Part shown: piece by piece, positions 35,583 to 43,594 of the stretch | Position numbering within the stretch: position 1 is the first letter of the stretch | How the letters are laid out: each line of letters begins with the position of its first letter | Origin: Pseudomonas sp. PB106 | GTDB lineage: Bacteria > Pseudomonadota > Gammaproteobacteria > Pseudomonadales > Pseudomonadaceae | Assembly (NCBI RefSeq): GCF_009764645.1 | Contig: NZ_RWIM01000166.1 | Coordinates: forward strand, 1-64,000 | Reading direction: 5' to 3' | Length of the DNA: 64,000 bases | Made by a program: the position numbers and the translations under genes | The notes under the pieces: model-generated | Told to the model about the DNA's origin: nothing | The model's input: only the letters and a program-made list of their open reading frames with translations | The model's database searches: none

Positions 35583-37034
35583 TCAGCCTTCCGCCGAGCG
35601 GTCGCTGCCCATTTCGCCCGCATTGGCTTGTACTTCAGGTGCGGCGGCTACCTGCACCTGCATTGGCTCCATCGCGTACAGACGAGTGATGAATCGCACC
35701 GGCAATCCGCTGACATCGGTCATCCATTTCAGTACCTGCTCTGGCGCATGCAGCCCTTGCATGGCCCGATGCAGTTCCGGCAGCGCCACCAGCATGCCGG
35801 GATGACAGTTGCGCAGGAATTGCTCCAGACCGGCCCCCTCATCGACAAACGGCGCGAACAGCACGCAGATCAATTGGGTTTCACTGACGTTGAAGGCGGC
35901 TTGCAGCGCGTTACGTGCCTGCTGCCGCCCATGATCAACGTCCGCCTGATTGCCAAACGTCGCCAGCCATTGTTCACGGACAGGCTCCGGCAGTTGCTTT
36001 TGCTGCATCAACTCAAGGTTGCGTTGGAGATAGTCGTGAACCCCTGCCTCGTAGGTGCGCCCCTCGAGGGAGCCCGCTTGCAAGCCCTCCAGATAGGCCA
36101 TCAGCAGTGGATCGGCGTATTCGTTTTCGCCGGTTTGCTGCATGAGCTCGCCCGGTTGGAAACCGAGGAAGTCACTGAGCAACGGCCAACGCTCTTCGAG
36201 ATTGCCGACGACCATGTCGTGGATATCGACAAAGCATGTGCGTCGGCAGGCCTCGAACTCGCCCTCCGGACGCCAGGGCGTTAACTCGCCTTCGGTATAA
36301 AGCTCGCGGTAGAAATCTCCATCCTGCCCGTCGAGCAGCGCAAATAACTCCTCGAACGTGCCCGAGTTGGCCGGCAGGCCGCCTACGCCGGCCTTCTGCA
36401 GGGCCCGATTCAGGCCTTCGAGAAACACCTTCTGGCGGCGCGGCGGTTCACTGCTGACGAGGGCGTCGACACCATTGTTCCAGCGGGCAACTTGCCCGTA
36501 GAGCCCGGCAGTGGCGATGAAGACGTCGTCCCATAGTTCGAGCTTCTCGCGATTGCTGCGACGATGCGCGACCATGAGCAGGTTGATGCGATTGGCCTCG
36601 CGGCTGCTCTCTCCAACGGGTGCCTGATGGTCGAAAGGCAATACCTGCCGATCATCAACCATCAGCAATTCGACTCGCGGATCGTCATAGAGAAACAGCG
36701 CGCTGTAGCTGCGATGGAGGTTTTGCAGCACAGCAGCGTCATTGGCATTCCAGCGCAAGGTGGCCACCCGTAGCTGGAACGTCGCAGGCGCACGTCCGGC
36801 CAGACTCAATTGTGCGGCTCTGAGCAAGGCCAGGCTGTAGCAGCTGTCTCGCGACCCTGACTGCACCACCATGACCTTGAAGTCTCCGATGCGCTCCATG
36901 CCCCCGGCCGCCACCACGAGTCTATGGATCAATAGCTGCAACGCCGTACGTTCGGCACGAGAAAAGAAACTCATCAAACGTTGCAGCACTTGTTGGTAGA
37001 CGTAGTTCATTGCCTGATCATGGATTGTGCTCAT
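35583..37034 (-). CDS. Unrecognised protein of about 480-500 residues
   Basis: I do not recognise this family. It is a soluble protein of mixed alpha/beta character with no signal peptide, membrane segment, nucleotide-binding motif or clear catalytic signature. Segments such as FKVMVVQSGSRDSCYSLALL and VELLMVDDRQVLPFD look like buried strands. The start is unsure: ATG 37034 (GGTGA eight bases ahead) or ATG 37064 (GGGTG six bases ahead) are both plausible; the frame opens at 37103. It precedes and probably shares a transcript with the MocR-like gene. Upstream DNA (37065-37548) is unusually AT-rich for this region. Confidence 0.65.
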   Translation of the reverse strand: MSTIHDQAMNYVYQQVLQRLMSFFSRAERTALQLLIHRLVVAAGGMERIGDFKVMVVQSGSRDSCYSLALLRAAQLSLAGRAPATFQLRVATLRWNANDAAVLQNLHRSYSALFLYDDPRVELLMVDDRQVLPFDHQAPVGESSREANRINLLMVAHRRSNREKLELWDDVFIATAGLYGQVARWNNGVDALVSSEPPRRQKVFLEGLNRALQKAGVGGLPANSGTFEELFALLDGQDGDFYRELYTEGELTPWRPEGEFEACRRTCFVDIHDMVVGNLEERWPLLSDFLGFQPGELMQQTGENEYADPLLMAYLEGLQAGSLEGRTYEAGVHDYLQRNLELMQQKQLPEPVREQWLATFGNQADVDHGRQQARNALQAAFNVSETQLICVLFAPFVDEGAGLEQFLRNCHPGMLVALPELHRAMQGLHAPEQVLKWMTDVSGLPVRFITRLYAMEPMQVQVAAAPEVQANAGEMGSDRSAEG

Positions 37035-37064
37035 CGGTACTTCACCCGGTATCGAAATGTTCAT

Positions 37065-37548
37065 ATCACGCACCCTATTGCAACGGGTCGCGTAAAAATT
37101 CATTAGTAATATGTAGACGGTCAGATGCTAACACTTGTCATTAGGTAGTTATTTGAAACACTTAACTTGCAAAAGGCTCGCCCACAGTCCACTTTGTATT
37201 CGCAAGACATTGGTTTTTATAAGGTTTTTTGAAGAGAAAAAACCCTCTAGGAAACTTCCTACAGTGCCCTGCGGCAAGTGAGCACAAGAAAAAAAGACGC
37301 AACTTCGGAATAGGACTACAGCCTTTAAACAGAAGTAGTCAGCATCAACATCACTAGTCGATTTATATCGAACGCAACAAATAGAATGCACAGCCATAGC
37401 TCATTCCTTGAGATGAAAGTAATCATTCAATTATCAGGGCTTATGGGGCGATTAGAAGATACAGATCGAGAGGAAAAACCGGTTCAGATGCTGAACCACC
37501 CCAGACATCGCGCCCAGGGAAATCTCTTTTTCAGGGGGATTAAACGCA
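37065..37548. other. AT-rich intergenic stretch without a gene
   Basis: About 480 bases between the unknown gene and the quinone reductase terminator. It is visibly richer in A and T than the flanks (for example TTATAAGGTTTTTTGAAGAGAAAAAACCC near 37214-37244). Short open frames exist, such as 37149-37397 minus, but none has a good start or protein-like composition. It may hold the promoter of the unknown gene. Confidence 0.5.
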
Positions 37549-37574
37549 TAAAGAGCCCGTGGGATCACGGACTC
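37549..37574 (-). terminator. Rho-independent terminator of the quinone reductase gene
   Basis: On the minus strand GAGTCCGTG, loop ATCC, CACGGGCTC (one G-U pair), then TTTAT, about 20 bases after the stop. Confidence 0.75.
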
Positions 37575-37592
37575 TTGTTAACCGAGTTGGAA

Positions 37593-38615
37593 TCAGGCCG
37601 GTTCGACTTGCAGGGCAACCCGTTCACGACACGGACATTCATCCATGTAGCGATGAGCCTCGACAAACTCGTTAAACGGAAACACCCGGGTTTTCAGTGG
37701 CAGCAACACGCGATCGGCCGTCAACTGGTTGATGTCGCGCAGGGCACGCTGGAGAGCGACGTGATCCTGGGTGATGCCCAACTCCGGCTTGCCGGTGAAG
37801 TTGCCGATACAGTGCACGAAGAACTGAATATTCTTCTGAAACGCTGCACAGGCCGGGAACGGCGTCTGGTTGCCACCTTGCAAGCCATACAACACCAGGC
37901 TGCCACGCGGTGCCAGGACATCGCCCAACAACGACATCTGCGGGCCGCCAAGGCCATCGAAGACCACGTCGACGCCGCGATTGTCGGTGATCTTGTTGAT
38001 TCGCATCAGCAGATCTTCTTCCTCGGTGACAATCACTTTCTCAGCACCAAGGGACAGCAGGTATTCGCGTTCTTCCGCCTCTTTGGTGGCGGCAATCACC
38101 CGTACACCCATTGCCTTGCCCAGTTGCACAAACGAGGGGCCGGCGCAGTGACTGGCGTCAGTCACCAAGGCGAATTGCCCCGGTTTGACCCGCGCCAGAT
38201 CGGCGTAGGCAAAGTAAGCGATCAACAGTGGCGTGTAATGCACACTGGCTTCAATCGGGCTGAGTACGTCTGGATAACGGGTCAGAGCTGTACGTGGCAG
38301 CACGACCGACTCACCGTAAACCGGATAATCGTTCGCGCTCTCGGCCGGAAAACTGGCGACCTTGTCACCCACTGCCAGATCATCGACACCGTCACCGACA
38401 GCGGTGATCACGCCAGCCATCTCATGACCAAGGCCCGCAGGCAGTCGTGCCTGAGACGAGGCCAGGTTCTGACGCCAAAGCGTGTCATACCAGCTGATGC
38501 CGATCGCTTCGACACGTACCTGCACTTCGCCAGGACCTGGCTGAGCGGCCGCATGCTCTTCGCATTTGAGCACCTCGGCCGGACCAAACTTGTGAAAACG
38601 GATCGTGCGGGACAT
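37593..38615 (-). CDS. Zinc-independent MDR family oxidoreductase (quinone reductase-like)
   Basis: A protein of 340 residues from the ATG at 38615 (GAGG seven bases ahead). MDR fold: GroES-like N-terminus with LPAGLGHEMAG, Rossmann region near residues 140-260 with VDVVFDGLGG, and a C-terminal dimer region. The catalytic-zinc Cys and structural-zinc Cys cluster of alcohol dehydrogenases are not evident, so an NADPH:quinone reductase-like activity is more likely than alcohol dehydrogenase. It is divergent from a LysR gene with a 270-base shared region, a common arrangement for regulator and target. Confidence 0.82.
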   Translation of the reverse strand: MSRTIRFHKFGPAEVLKCEEHAAAQPGPGEVQVRVEAIGISWYDTLWRQNLASSQARLPAGLGHEMAGVITAVGDGVDDLAVGDKVASFPAESANDYPVYGESVVLPRTALTRYPDVLSPIEASVHYTPLLIAYFAYADLARVKPGQFALVTDASHCAGPSFVQLGKAMGVRVIAATKEAEEREYLLSLGAEKVIVTEEEDLLMRINKITDNRGVDVVFDGLGGPQMSLLGDVLAPRGSLVLYGLQGGNQTPFPACAAFQKNIQFFVHCIGNFTGKPELGITQDHVALQRALRDINQLTADRVLLPLKTRVFPFNEFVEAHRYMDECPCRERVALQVEPA

Positions 38616-38885
38616 CGCAAACCTCGTCAAAGTAACCTCTAATGCCATGAACTCTATCTGGGCTTTCGACCCAAGACTATCAGTGGCTATTAATAGTCGA
38701 CATGCCTGTCATTGATTCCGCAGCAGGGGCGGCATTGGTAAAATCGATGAAAAAACTGCTGCCACCGTCTCAGTAAAGCTGAATTTTCCGGTGCAGAGTA
38801 CCAGCCTTTCCCCGTAAGATTCATGCCGGCCATTGTTCTCATATGGCCGCTCTCGTCAAGCTTGATGACTCTGCCAGGACTCCAG

Positions 38886-39815
38886 ATGAATCGTAATGAC
38901 CTGCGTCGTGTCGACCTGAACCTGTTGATCGTATTCGAAACATTGATGCACGAGCGCAGTGTGACCCGGGCGGCAGAAAAGCTGTTTCTCGGTCAGCCGG
39001 CGATCAGTGCGGCGCTCTCGCGCCTGCGTAGCCTGTTCGATGATCCTTTATTTGTCCGCACCGGACGCAGCATGGAGCCTTCCGCCCGTGCGGTGGAAAT
39101 CTTCGCCCTGCTCTCGCCCGCCCTCGACTCCATCTCCACGGCTGTCAGCCGCGCGGCGGAATTCGATCCGGCCACCAGCACTTCGGTTTTCCGCATCGGT
39201 TTGTCCGATGATGTCGAATTCGCCTTGTTGCCAATGCTGCTCAAACGCCTGCGCGCCGAAGCGCCGGGCATCGTGCTAGTGATCCGCCGCGTCAACTACA
39301 TCTTGATGCCAGGCCTGTTGGCCTCTGGCGAAATCTCCATTGGTGTCAGCTACACCACCGATTTGCCGGCCAACGCCAAACGGAAAGTATTGCGTCGCAG
39401 CGCGCCGAAACTGCTGCGCGCCGACACCGTGCCGGGGCCGCTGAGCCTGGATGATTACTGCGCCCGACCACATGCGTTGGTGTCGTTTGCCGGTGATCTC
39501 AGTGGCTTCATTGATGAAGAACTGGAGAAGCTCGGGCGCAAGCGCCACGTCGTATTGGCGGTGCCGCAGTTCAATGGCTTGAGCACGTTGCTCGCCGGCA
39601 CCGACATTGTGGCGACAGTGCCGGATTACACCGCCGAAGCGCTGACAGCGGCTGGAGGGGTTCGGGCGGAAGATCCGCCGTTGCCGACGCGCACATTCGA
39701 ACTACACATGGCGTGGCGCGGGTCGCAGGATAATGACCCGGGTGAGCGTTGGTTGCGGTCGCGAATCCAGATGTTCTTTGGCGATCCGGACAGTCTTGAG
39801 CTGCCTGCGAATTAA
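38886..39815 (+). CDS. LysR-type transcriptional regulator
   Basis: A protein of 309 residues from the ATG at 38886. N-terminal winged helix (SVTRAAEKLFLGQPAISAALSRLR in two parts, about residues 22-48), linker helix, and a substrate-binding domain (about 90-300) that resembles the PBP2_Nitroaromatics/NodD-like group. It probably regulates the divergent quinone reductase-like gene; its inducer cannot be inferred. An upstream in-frame ATG at 38823 lacks a ribosome binding site. Confidence 0.88.
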   Translation: MNRNDLRRVDLNLLIVFETLMHERSVTRAAEKLFLGQPAISAALSRLRSLFDDPLFVRTGRSMEPSARAVEIFALLSPALDSISTAVSRAAEFDPATSTSVFRIGLSDDVEFALLPMLLKRLRAEAPGIVLVIRRVNYILMPGLLASGEISIGVSYTTDLPANAKRKVLRRSAPKLLRADTVPGPLSLDDYCARPHALVSFAGDLSGFIDEELEKLGRKRHVVLAVPQFNGLSTLLAGTDIVATVPDYTAEALTAAGGVRAEDPPLPTRTFELHMAWRGSQDNDPGERWLRSRIQMFFGDPDSLELPAN

Positions 39816-39838
39816 GCTGGCAGCCATACCTTTCAAAC

Positions 39839-39855
39839 GCCGGCCTATGGCCGGC
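39839..39855. terminator. Hairpin between convergent genes
   Basis: GCCGGCC, TAT, GGCCGGC: a perfect 7-bp stem overlapping the SotB-like gene stop, between two convergent genes. There is no clear T tract. Confidence 0.45.
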
Positions 39856-41017
39856 TATGGCGATAAATCGACAGGCAGTAAAACGCCAGCGCCGACGCCG
39901 CCAGCATCCCGCCGACAATGCCGATATAAGCGAAGCCGAACTGGCTGCCGACCCAACTCCCCATAAGCGCGCCGCCGCCGATGCCGATGTTGTAGATCCC
40001 GGAAAACAGCGCCATCGCCACGTCGGTGGCATCGGGCGCCAGCACCAGGACTTTCGATTGCAACGCCAGTCCAAACCCCATGATCGCCATGCCCCAGAAC
40101 ACACTCAGTACGCCGAGGTACGAGACGTTGCCGCTCAAAGGCAATAACGCGGCCAGGCATAGGGCGAGCAGCGACACGCAAACAATCAGAAAGCGCTGAG
40201 GGTTATAGCTGTGCAAGTAGCTGAACAGCAGCGAACCGAAAATACCGGCACCACCGAATACCAACAGGATCAGCGTCACGCTGTCGCCACTCATGCTGGC
40301 CACGCTCAGAATGAACGGCTCGATGTAGCTGTAGGCGGTGAACTGCGCCGTCACAACCATGGCGGTCAGGACATAGATCGCCACCAGTGCTGGTCGCTTC
40401 AACAACATGGGCAAGCTTTTAAGGGAGCCGGAGTTCTGACTGGGCAACAACGGCAGGACCTTAGCCAAACAGAACACCAGCGCGGCCGCAAACACTGCGA
40501 TCACGATGAAGGTCGTGCGCCAGCCCATCGCCTCGCCCAGCAAACGGCCGAGGGGAATCCCCAGCACCATTGCCAGTGAAGTGCCGGTTGCCAGCAATCC
40601 CAGGGCCTGAACCTGCTTGCCCGGTGGCGCCAGGCGCACGGCCAGCGATGCCGTGATCGACCAGAACAGCGCGTGGGCTAACGCCACGCCAATCCGGCTC
40701 ACCAACAGCACAGCGAAGCTGGTCGCCAGACTCGACAAGATGTGACTGCCGATAAACAGCCCGAACAGCACGATCAACAGCCGTCGCCGCTCGACGTTGC
40801 GCGTCAGCAACATGATCGGCAGTGAGGTCAGAGACACCACCCACGCATAGATGGTCAGCATCAGGCCGACCTGCGCCGTCGACATGTCAAAGCTGCTGCC
40901 AATCGCACTCAGCAAACCGACAGGCACAAACTCGGTGGTGTTGAACACGAATGCGGCCAAGGCCAGGGCAATCACTGCGTACCAGTTGCCGTCTGTTGTA
41001 GTCGTAGAATTACTCAT
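39845..41017 (-). CDS. sotB: MFS sugar efflux transporter (SotB-like)
   Basis: A protein of 390 residues with 12 predicted membrane helices. The N-terminal signature NTTEFVPVGLLS is typical of SotB/YdeA-type exporters, and the motif A-like segment after helix 2 (NVERRRLL) is present. SotB proteins export arabinose and lactose analogues; related members export drugs, so specificity is open. The upstream 214-base gap is shared with the divergent zinc-ribbon genes. Confidence 0.82.
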   Translation of the reverse strand: MSNSTTTTDGNWYAVIALALAAFVFNTTEFVPVGLLSAIGSSFDMSTAQVGLMLTIYAWVVSLTSLPIMLLTRNVERRRLLIVLFGLFIGSHILSSLATSFAVLLVSRIGVALAHALFWSITASLAVRLAPPGKQVQALGLLATGTSLAMVLGIPLGRLLGEAMGWRTTFIVIAVFAAALVFCLAKVLPLLPSQNSGSLKSLPMLLKRPALVAIYVLTAMVVTAQFTAYSYIEPFILSVASMSGDSVTLILLVFGGAGIFGSLLFSYLHSYNPQRFLIVCVSLLALCLAALLPLSGNVSYLGVLSVFWGMAIMGFGLALQSKVLVLAPDATDVAMALFSGIYNIGIGGGALMGSWVGSQFGFAYIGIVGGMLAASALAFYCLSIYRHSRP

Positions 41018-41231
41018 TTAAACGTCGTTTTACTCTTGGCTGATCGCGGGCACACGATCTGTGCCCTCTATGGGTTGTCTTGCATGGCTATTCTGCCGAT
41101 CCAGCACGCCTGTGTCGTCCAAATAACAGCCATGATGGCAAAGTGATAATGACAAATCTGGTAATACAGTTTACTTTGTCGCCGCCTCGACCGATGGAGA
41201 GTCGGGCTTTCGAACTCAGTTAAGGAAAACG

Positions 41232-41579
41232 ATGGCAATGGTCTATTGTCGTGCTTGCGCCAAGGAGCTACACGAATCGGCGCTCACCTGCCCCCAGTGC
41301 GGGGCCAGCCAACAGGCCTTCGTGCCGCAAACGCAAGCCGAAGTACCCTGGCTGGCCATCGTCTCGATGATCCTCGGAATCATCTGCGCACTCACGCTGT
41401 TTGATGATTCCGAATGGGACGCTGACACGCTCCTCGGTGTTGGCTCTTTCAGCATCGCCGGTCTCGCCTGCGGCATCATTTGCATCAACCAAAAACACTC
41501 AGGAAGAAACCTCGCGATCGCCGGCATCATTTTGTCTGGCCTTACCGCGCTGGTTTTGCTGTGTCTATCGATTGAATAA
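41232..41579 (+). CDS. Zinc-ribbon membrane protein (DUF4190-like)
   Basis: A protein of 115 residues: an N-terminal zinc ribbon with Cys6, Cys9, Cys20 and Cys23 (CxxC-x10-CxxC) and three hydrophobic segments in the rest, with a DUF4190-like pattern (VSMILGIICAL, SIAGLACGIICI, IAGIILSGLTAL). AAGGAA lies before the ATG. Function unknown. It is followed after 17 bases by a second gene with the same zinc ribbon, so the pair is likely co-transcribed. Confidence 0.8.
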   Translation: MAMVYCRACAKELHESALTCPQCGASQQAFVPQTQAEVPWLAIVSMILGIICALTLFDDSEWDADTLLGVGSFSIAGLACGIICINQKHSGRNLAIAGIILSGLTALVLLCLSIE

Positions 41580-41596
41580 ATTTTAGGGAAAAAATT

Positions 41597-42058
41597 ATGA
41601 GCATGGTTTTCTGCCGCGGTTGCGCCAAAGAAATAAGTACGCTGGCGCTGGCCTGCCCTCAGTGCGGCGCACCTCAGGCACCCCAGGCAGCACAGCAGTC
41701 CTACGCAAGCGGTCCTGCCATCACAACAGGTAATCCTTACCTTGAGGCATTGAAGAACTACGCGGTATTCAATGGTCGTGCTACGCGTCGTGAATACTGG
41801 TTGTTCTTCCTGATCAACATGGGTGTCGCGTTTGTCATGGGCTTCATTGACGGTTTTTTCCAAACCGGCGGGGTTCTGCAACTTCTTTATAATCTGGCGC
41901 TGCTGGTACCGAGCATTGCCGTCGGTGTCCGCCGTATGCACGACACGGATCGCAGCGGCTGGTGGTTGCTGCTACCGATCGTCAACATCGTGTTCCTGGC
42001 ACAAGATAGCCAGCCGGGCCCGAACCGCTTCGGTGCGAACCGCAAAGGCATCAACTGA
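41597..42058 (+). CDS. DUF805 membrane protein with N-terminal zinc ribbon
   Basis: A protein of 153 residues. The zinc ribbon at residues 6-23 has the same Cys spacing as the upstream neighbour. A linker of about 25 residues leads to a DUF805 domain: YFNGRATRREYW-like entry (here AVFNGRATRREYWLFFL), membrane helices, GVRRMHDTDRSGWW, and a final helix. DUF805 proteins are small inner-membrane proteins of unknown role. A strong terminator follows, closing a two-gene operon. Confidence 0.88.
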   Translation: MSMVFCRGCAKEISTLALACPQCGAPQAPQAAQQSYASGPAITTGNPYLEALKNYAVFNGRATRREYWLFFLINMGVAFVMGFIDGFFQTGGVLQLLYNLALLVPSIAVGVRRMHDTDRSGWWLLLPIVNIVFLAQDSQPGPNRFGANRKGIN

Positions 42059-42081
42059 AACACCTCGGCATCTAGCTGATC

Positions 42082-42110
42082 GAGACGGCCTTCATGGCCG
42101 TCTCTTTGTT
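42082..42110 (+). terminator. Rho-independent terminator
   Basis: GAGACGGCC, loop TTCAT, GGCCGTCTC, then TTTGTTT, just after the DUF805 gene. Confidence 0.9.
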
Positions 42111-42159
42111 TCTGGCATGCGGACTTTTACCGTTGCCTGCCACGCAGCCGATCATGAAA

Positions 42160-42195
42160 CTTTCATTAGGGATATTGATAGCACCCTAACGAAAG
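42160..42195. promoter_or_regulatory. Inverted repeat upstream of mexE
   Basis: CTTTCATTAGGG and CCCTAACGAAAG (12-base arms, one mismatch) with a 12-base spacer, 131 bases before the mexE start. The size fits an operator for a dimeric regulator; a TTGATA hexamer lies in the spacer. The regulator is unknown. Confidence 0.45.
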
Positions 42196-42225
42196 GTGCA
42201 TGCTAGAGGGCTCGAATCGGTCTTA

Positions 42226-42242
42226 TATCATTCCGAATGATA
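42226..42242. promoter_or_regulatory. Perfect palindrome upstream of mexE
   Basis: TATCATTC, C, GAATGATA: 8-base arms with a one-base centre, 84 bases before the mexE start. It is typical in form of a TetR/MarR or LysR half-site pair. Confidence 0.45.
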
Positions 42243-42325
42243 GTTATCTTTGCTTCATTCGATTCGTGCCATCACACCCCGCCGAGCATCATCCGCCCAT
42301 CTTCAATACATTGGCGGATGCATCC

Positions 42326-43579
42326 ATGGAACAGTCACTCAAACATTTGCGCTTCCCGTTGGCCTTGTTGGCCGTACTGGTGATGAGCGCCTGCGGCAAG
42401 ACTCCGGAGACTGCCGCCACCCCGCCTGCTGCAAAAGTCAGCGTGGCCAAGGTGATCGAGCAACCGGTCAACGAGTGGGACGAATTCACCGGACGTCTTG
42501 AAGCGCCGGAAACTGTTGAAATTCGTCCACGGGTCTCCGGCCAGATCGATGATGTTGCCTTCACCGAAGGTGCTCTGGTCAAAAAAGGCGACCTGCTGTT
42601 CCAGATCGACCCGCGTCCATTCCAGGCAGAGGTTCGCCGCCTCGAAGCCTTGGTCGCCCAATCCCGCGCCAATGCCACCCGCAGTGAAAACGAAGCCGGT
42701 CGCGGTGAACGTCTGCGAGCCAGCAACGCGATTTCTGCCGAACTGGCCGATTCGCGCACCAGCGCTGCACAAGAAGCCCGCGCCGCCGTCGGTGCCCTGC
42801 AAGCACAACTGGATCTGGCCAAACTCAACCTCAGCTTCACCCGCGTAACCGCGCCGATCACTGGCCGCGTCAGCCGTGCCGAGATCACCGCCGGTAACCT
42901 GGTGACCGCCGACACCACGCCATTGACCAGCGTGGTTTCCACCGACCGCGTCTACGCCTACTTCGACGCCGACGAGCGTGTGTTCCTCAAATACACGCAA
43001 CTGGCCCGCAACGGTCAGCGCGGCGCCACCACCCCGGTGTATATGGGCCTGTCCAATGAAGACGGTAACCCGCACCTCGGTCAGATGAACTTCGTCGACA
43101 ACCAGGTCAACCCGAAAACCGGCACCATCCGTGGTCGCGCCGTTTTCGACAACAGCGACGGCACCTACACCCCGGGCCTGTATGCACGACTGAAGCTGGT
43201 TGGTAGCGGCACTTACAACGCCATGCTGATCAACGACGAAGCCGTTGGTACTGACCTCGGCAAGAAGTTCGTGCTGGTGATGGATGCAGACAACAACACC
43301 GCGTACCGCGCCGTCGAACTCGGCCCGAAAATCGAAGGCCTGCGTATTGTGCGCACCGGTCTGAACAAGGACGACACGATCATCGTCAAGGGTCTGCAAC
43401 GGGTTCGTCCTGGCTCCCCGGTCACCCCTGAAGTGGTGCCGATGGCCAGCGAACAAACCATCGCGGCACTCGCTCAACAACGTCAAGCGCTGGAAGCCAG
43501 CAACCTGCCTAAAGTCGCCCCAGCCAAGGGTGCTTCCGGTGCGGTTGTGAAGCTGGCTGCTACGACCCCACGCGGTTAA
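42326..43579 (+). CDS. mexE: RND efflux periplasmic adaptor (MexE-like)
   Basis: A lipoprotein precursor of 417 residues from the ATG at 42326, with lipobox MSAC (Cys23). Membrane fusion protein order: beta-strand/lipoyl part (VEIRPRVSGQIDDVAF), alpha-hairpin (about 100-165), second lipoyl half and beta barrel. It bridges MexF and the outer membrane channel. It is the first gene of an efflux operon whose family members export chloramphenicol, quinolones and trimethoprim. Two palindromes lie upstream. No mexT or mexS gene is adjacent, unlike the P. aeruginosa locus. Confidence 0.9.
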   Translation: MEQSLKHLRFPLALLAVLVMSACGKTPETAATPPAAKVSVAKVIEQPVNEWDEFTGRLEAPETVEIRPRVSGQIDDVAFTEGALVKKGDLLFQIDPRPFQAEVRRLEALVAQSRANATRSENEAGRGERLRASNAISAELADSRTSAAQEARAAVGALQAQLDLAKLNLSFTRVTAPITGRVSRAEITAGNLVTADTTPLTSVVSTDRVYAYFDADERVFLKYTQLARNGQRGATTPVYMGLSNEDGNPHLGQMNFVDNQVNPKTGTIRGRAVFDNSDGTYTPGLYARLKLVGSGTYNAMLINDEAVGTDLGKKFVLVMDADNNTAYRAVELGPKIEGLRIVRTGLNKDDTIIVKGLQRVRPGSPVTPEVVPMASEQTIAALAQQRQALEASNLPKVAPAKGASGAVVKLAATTPRG

Positions 43580-43594
43580 GGGACGACAACTCCG

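Noticed and set aside
37149..37397. 82-codon open frame on the minus strand in the AT-rich gap
   Set aside because: No ribosome binding site, Cys-rich random-looking composition, no neighbour link.
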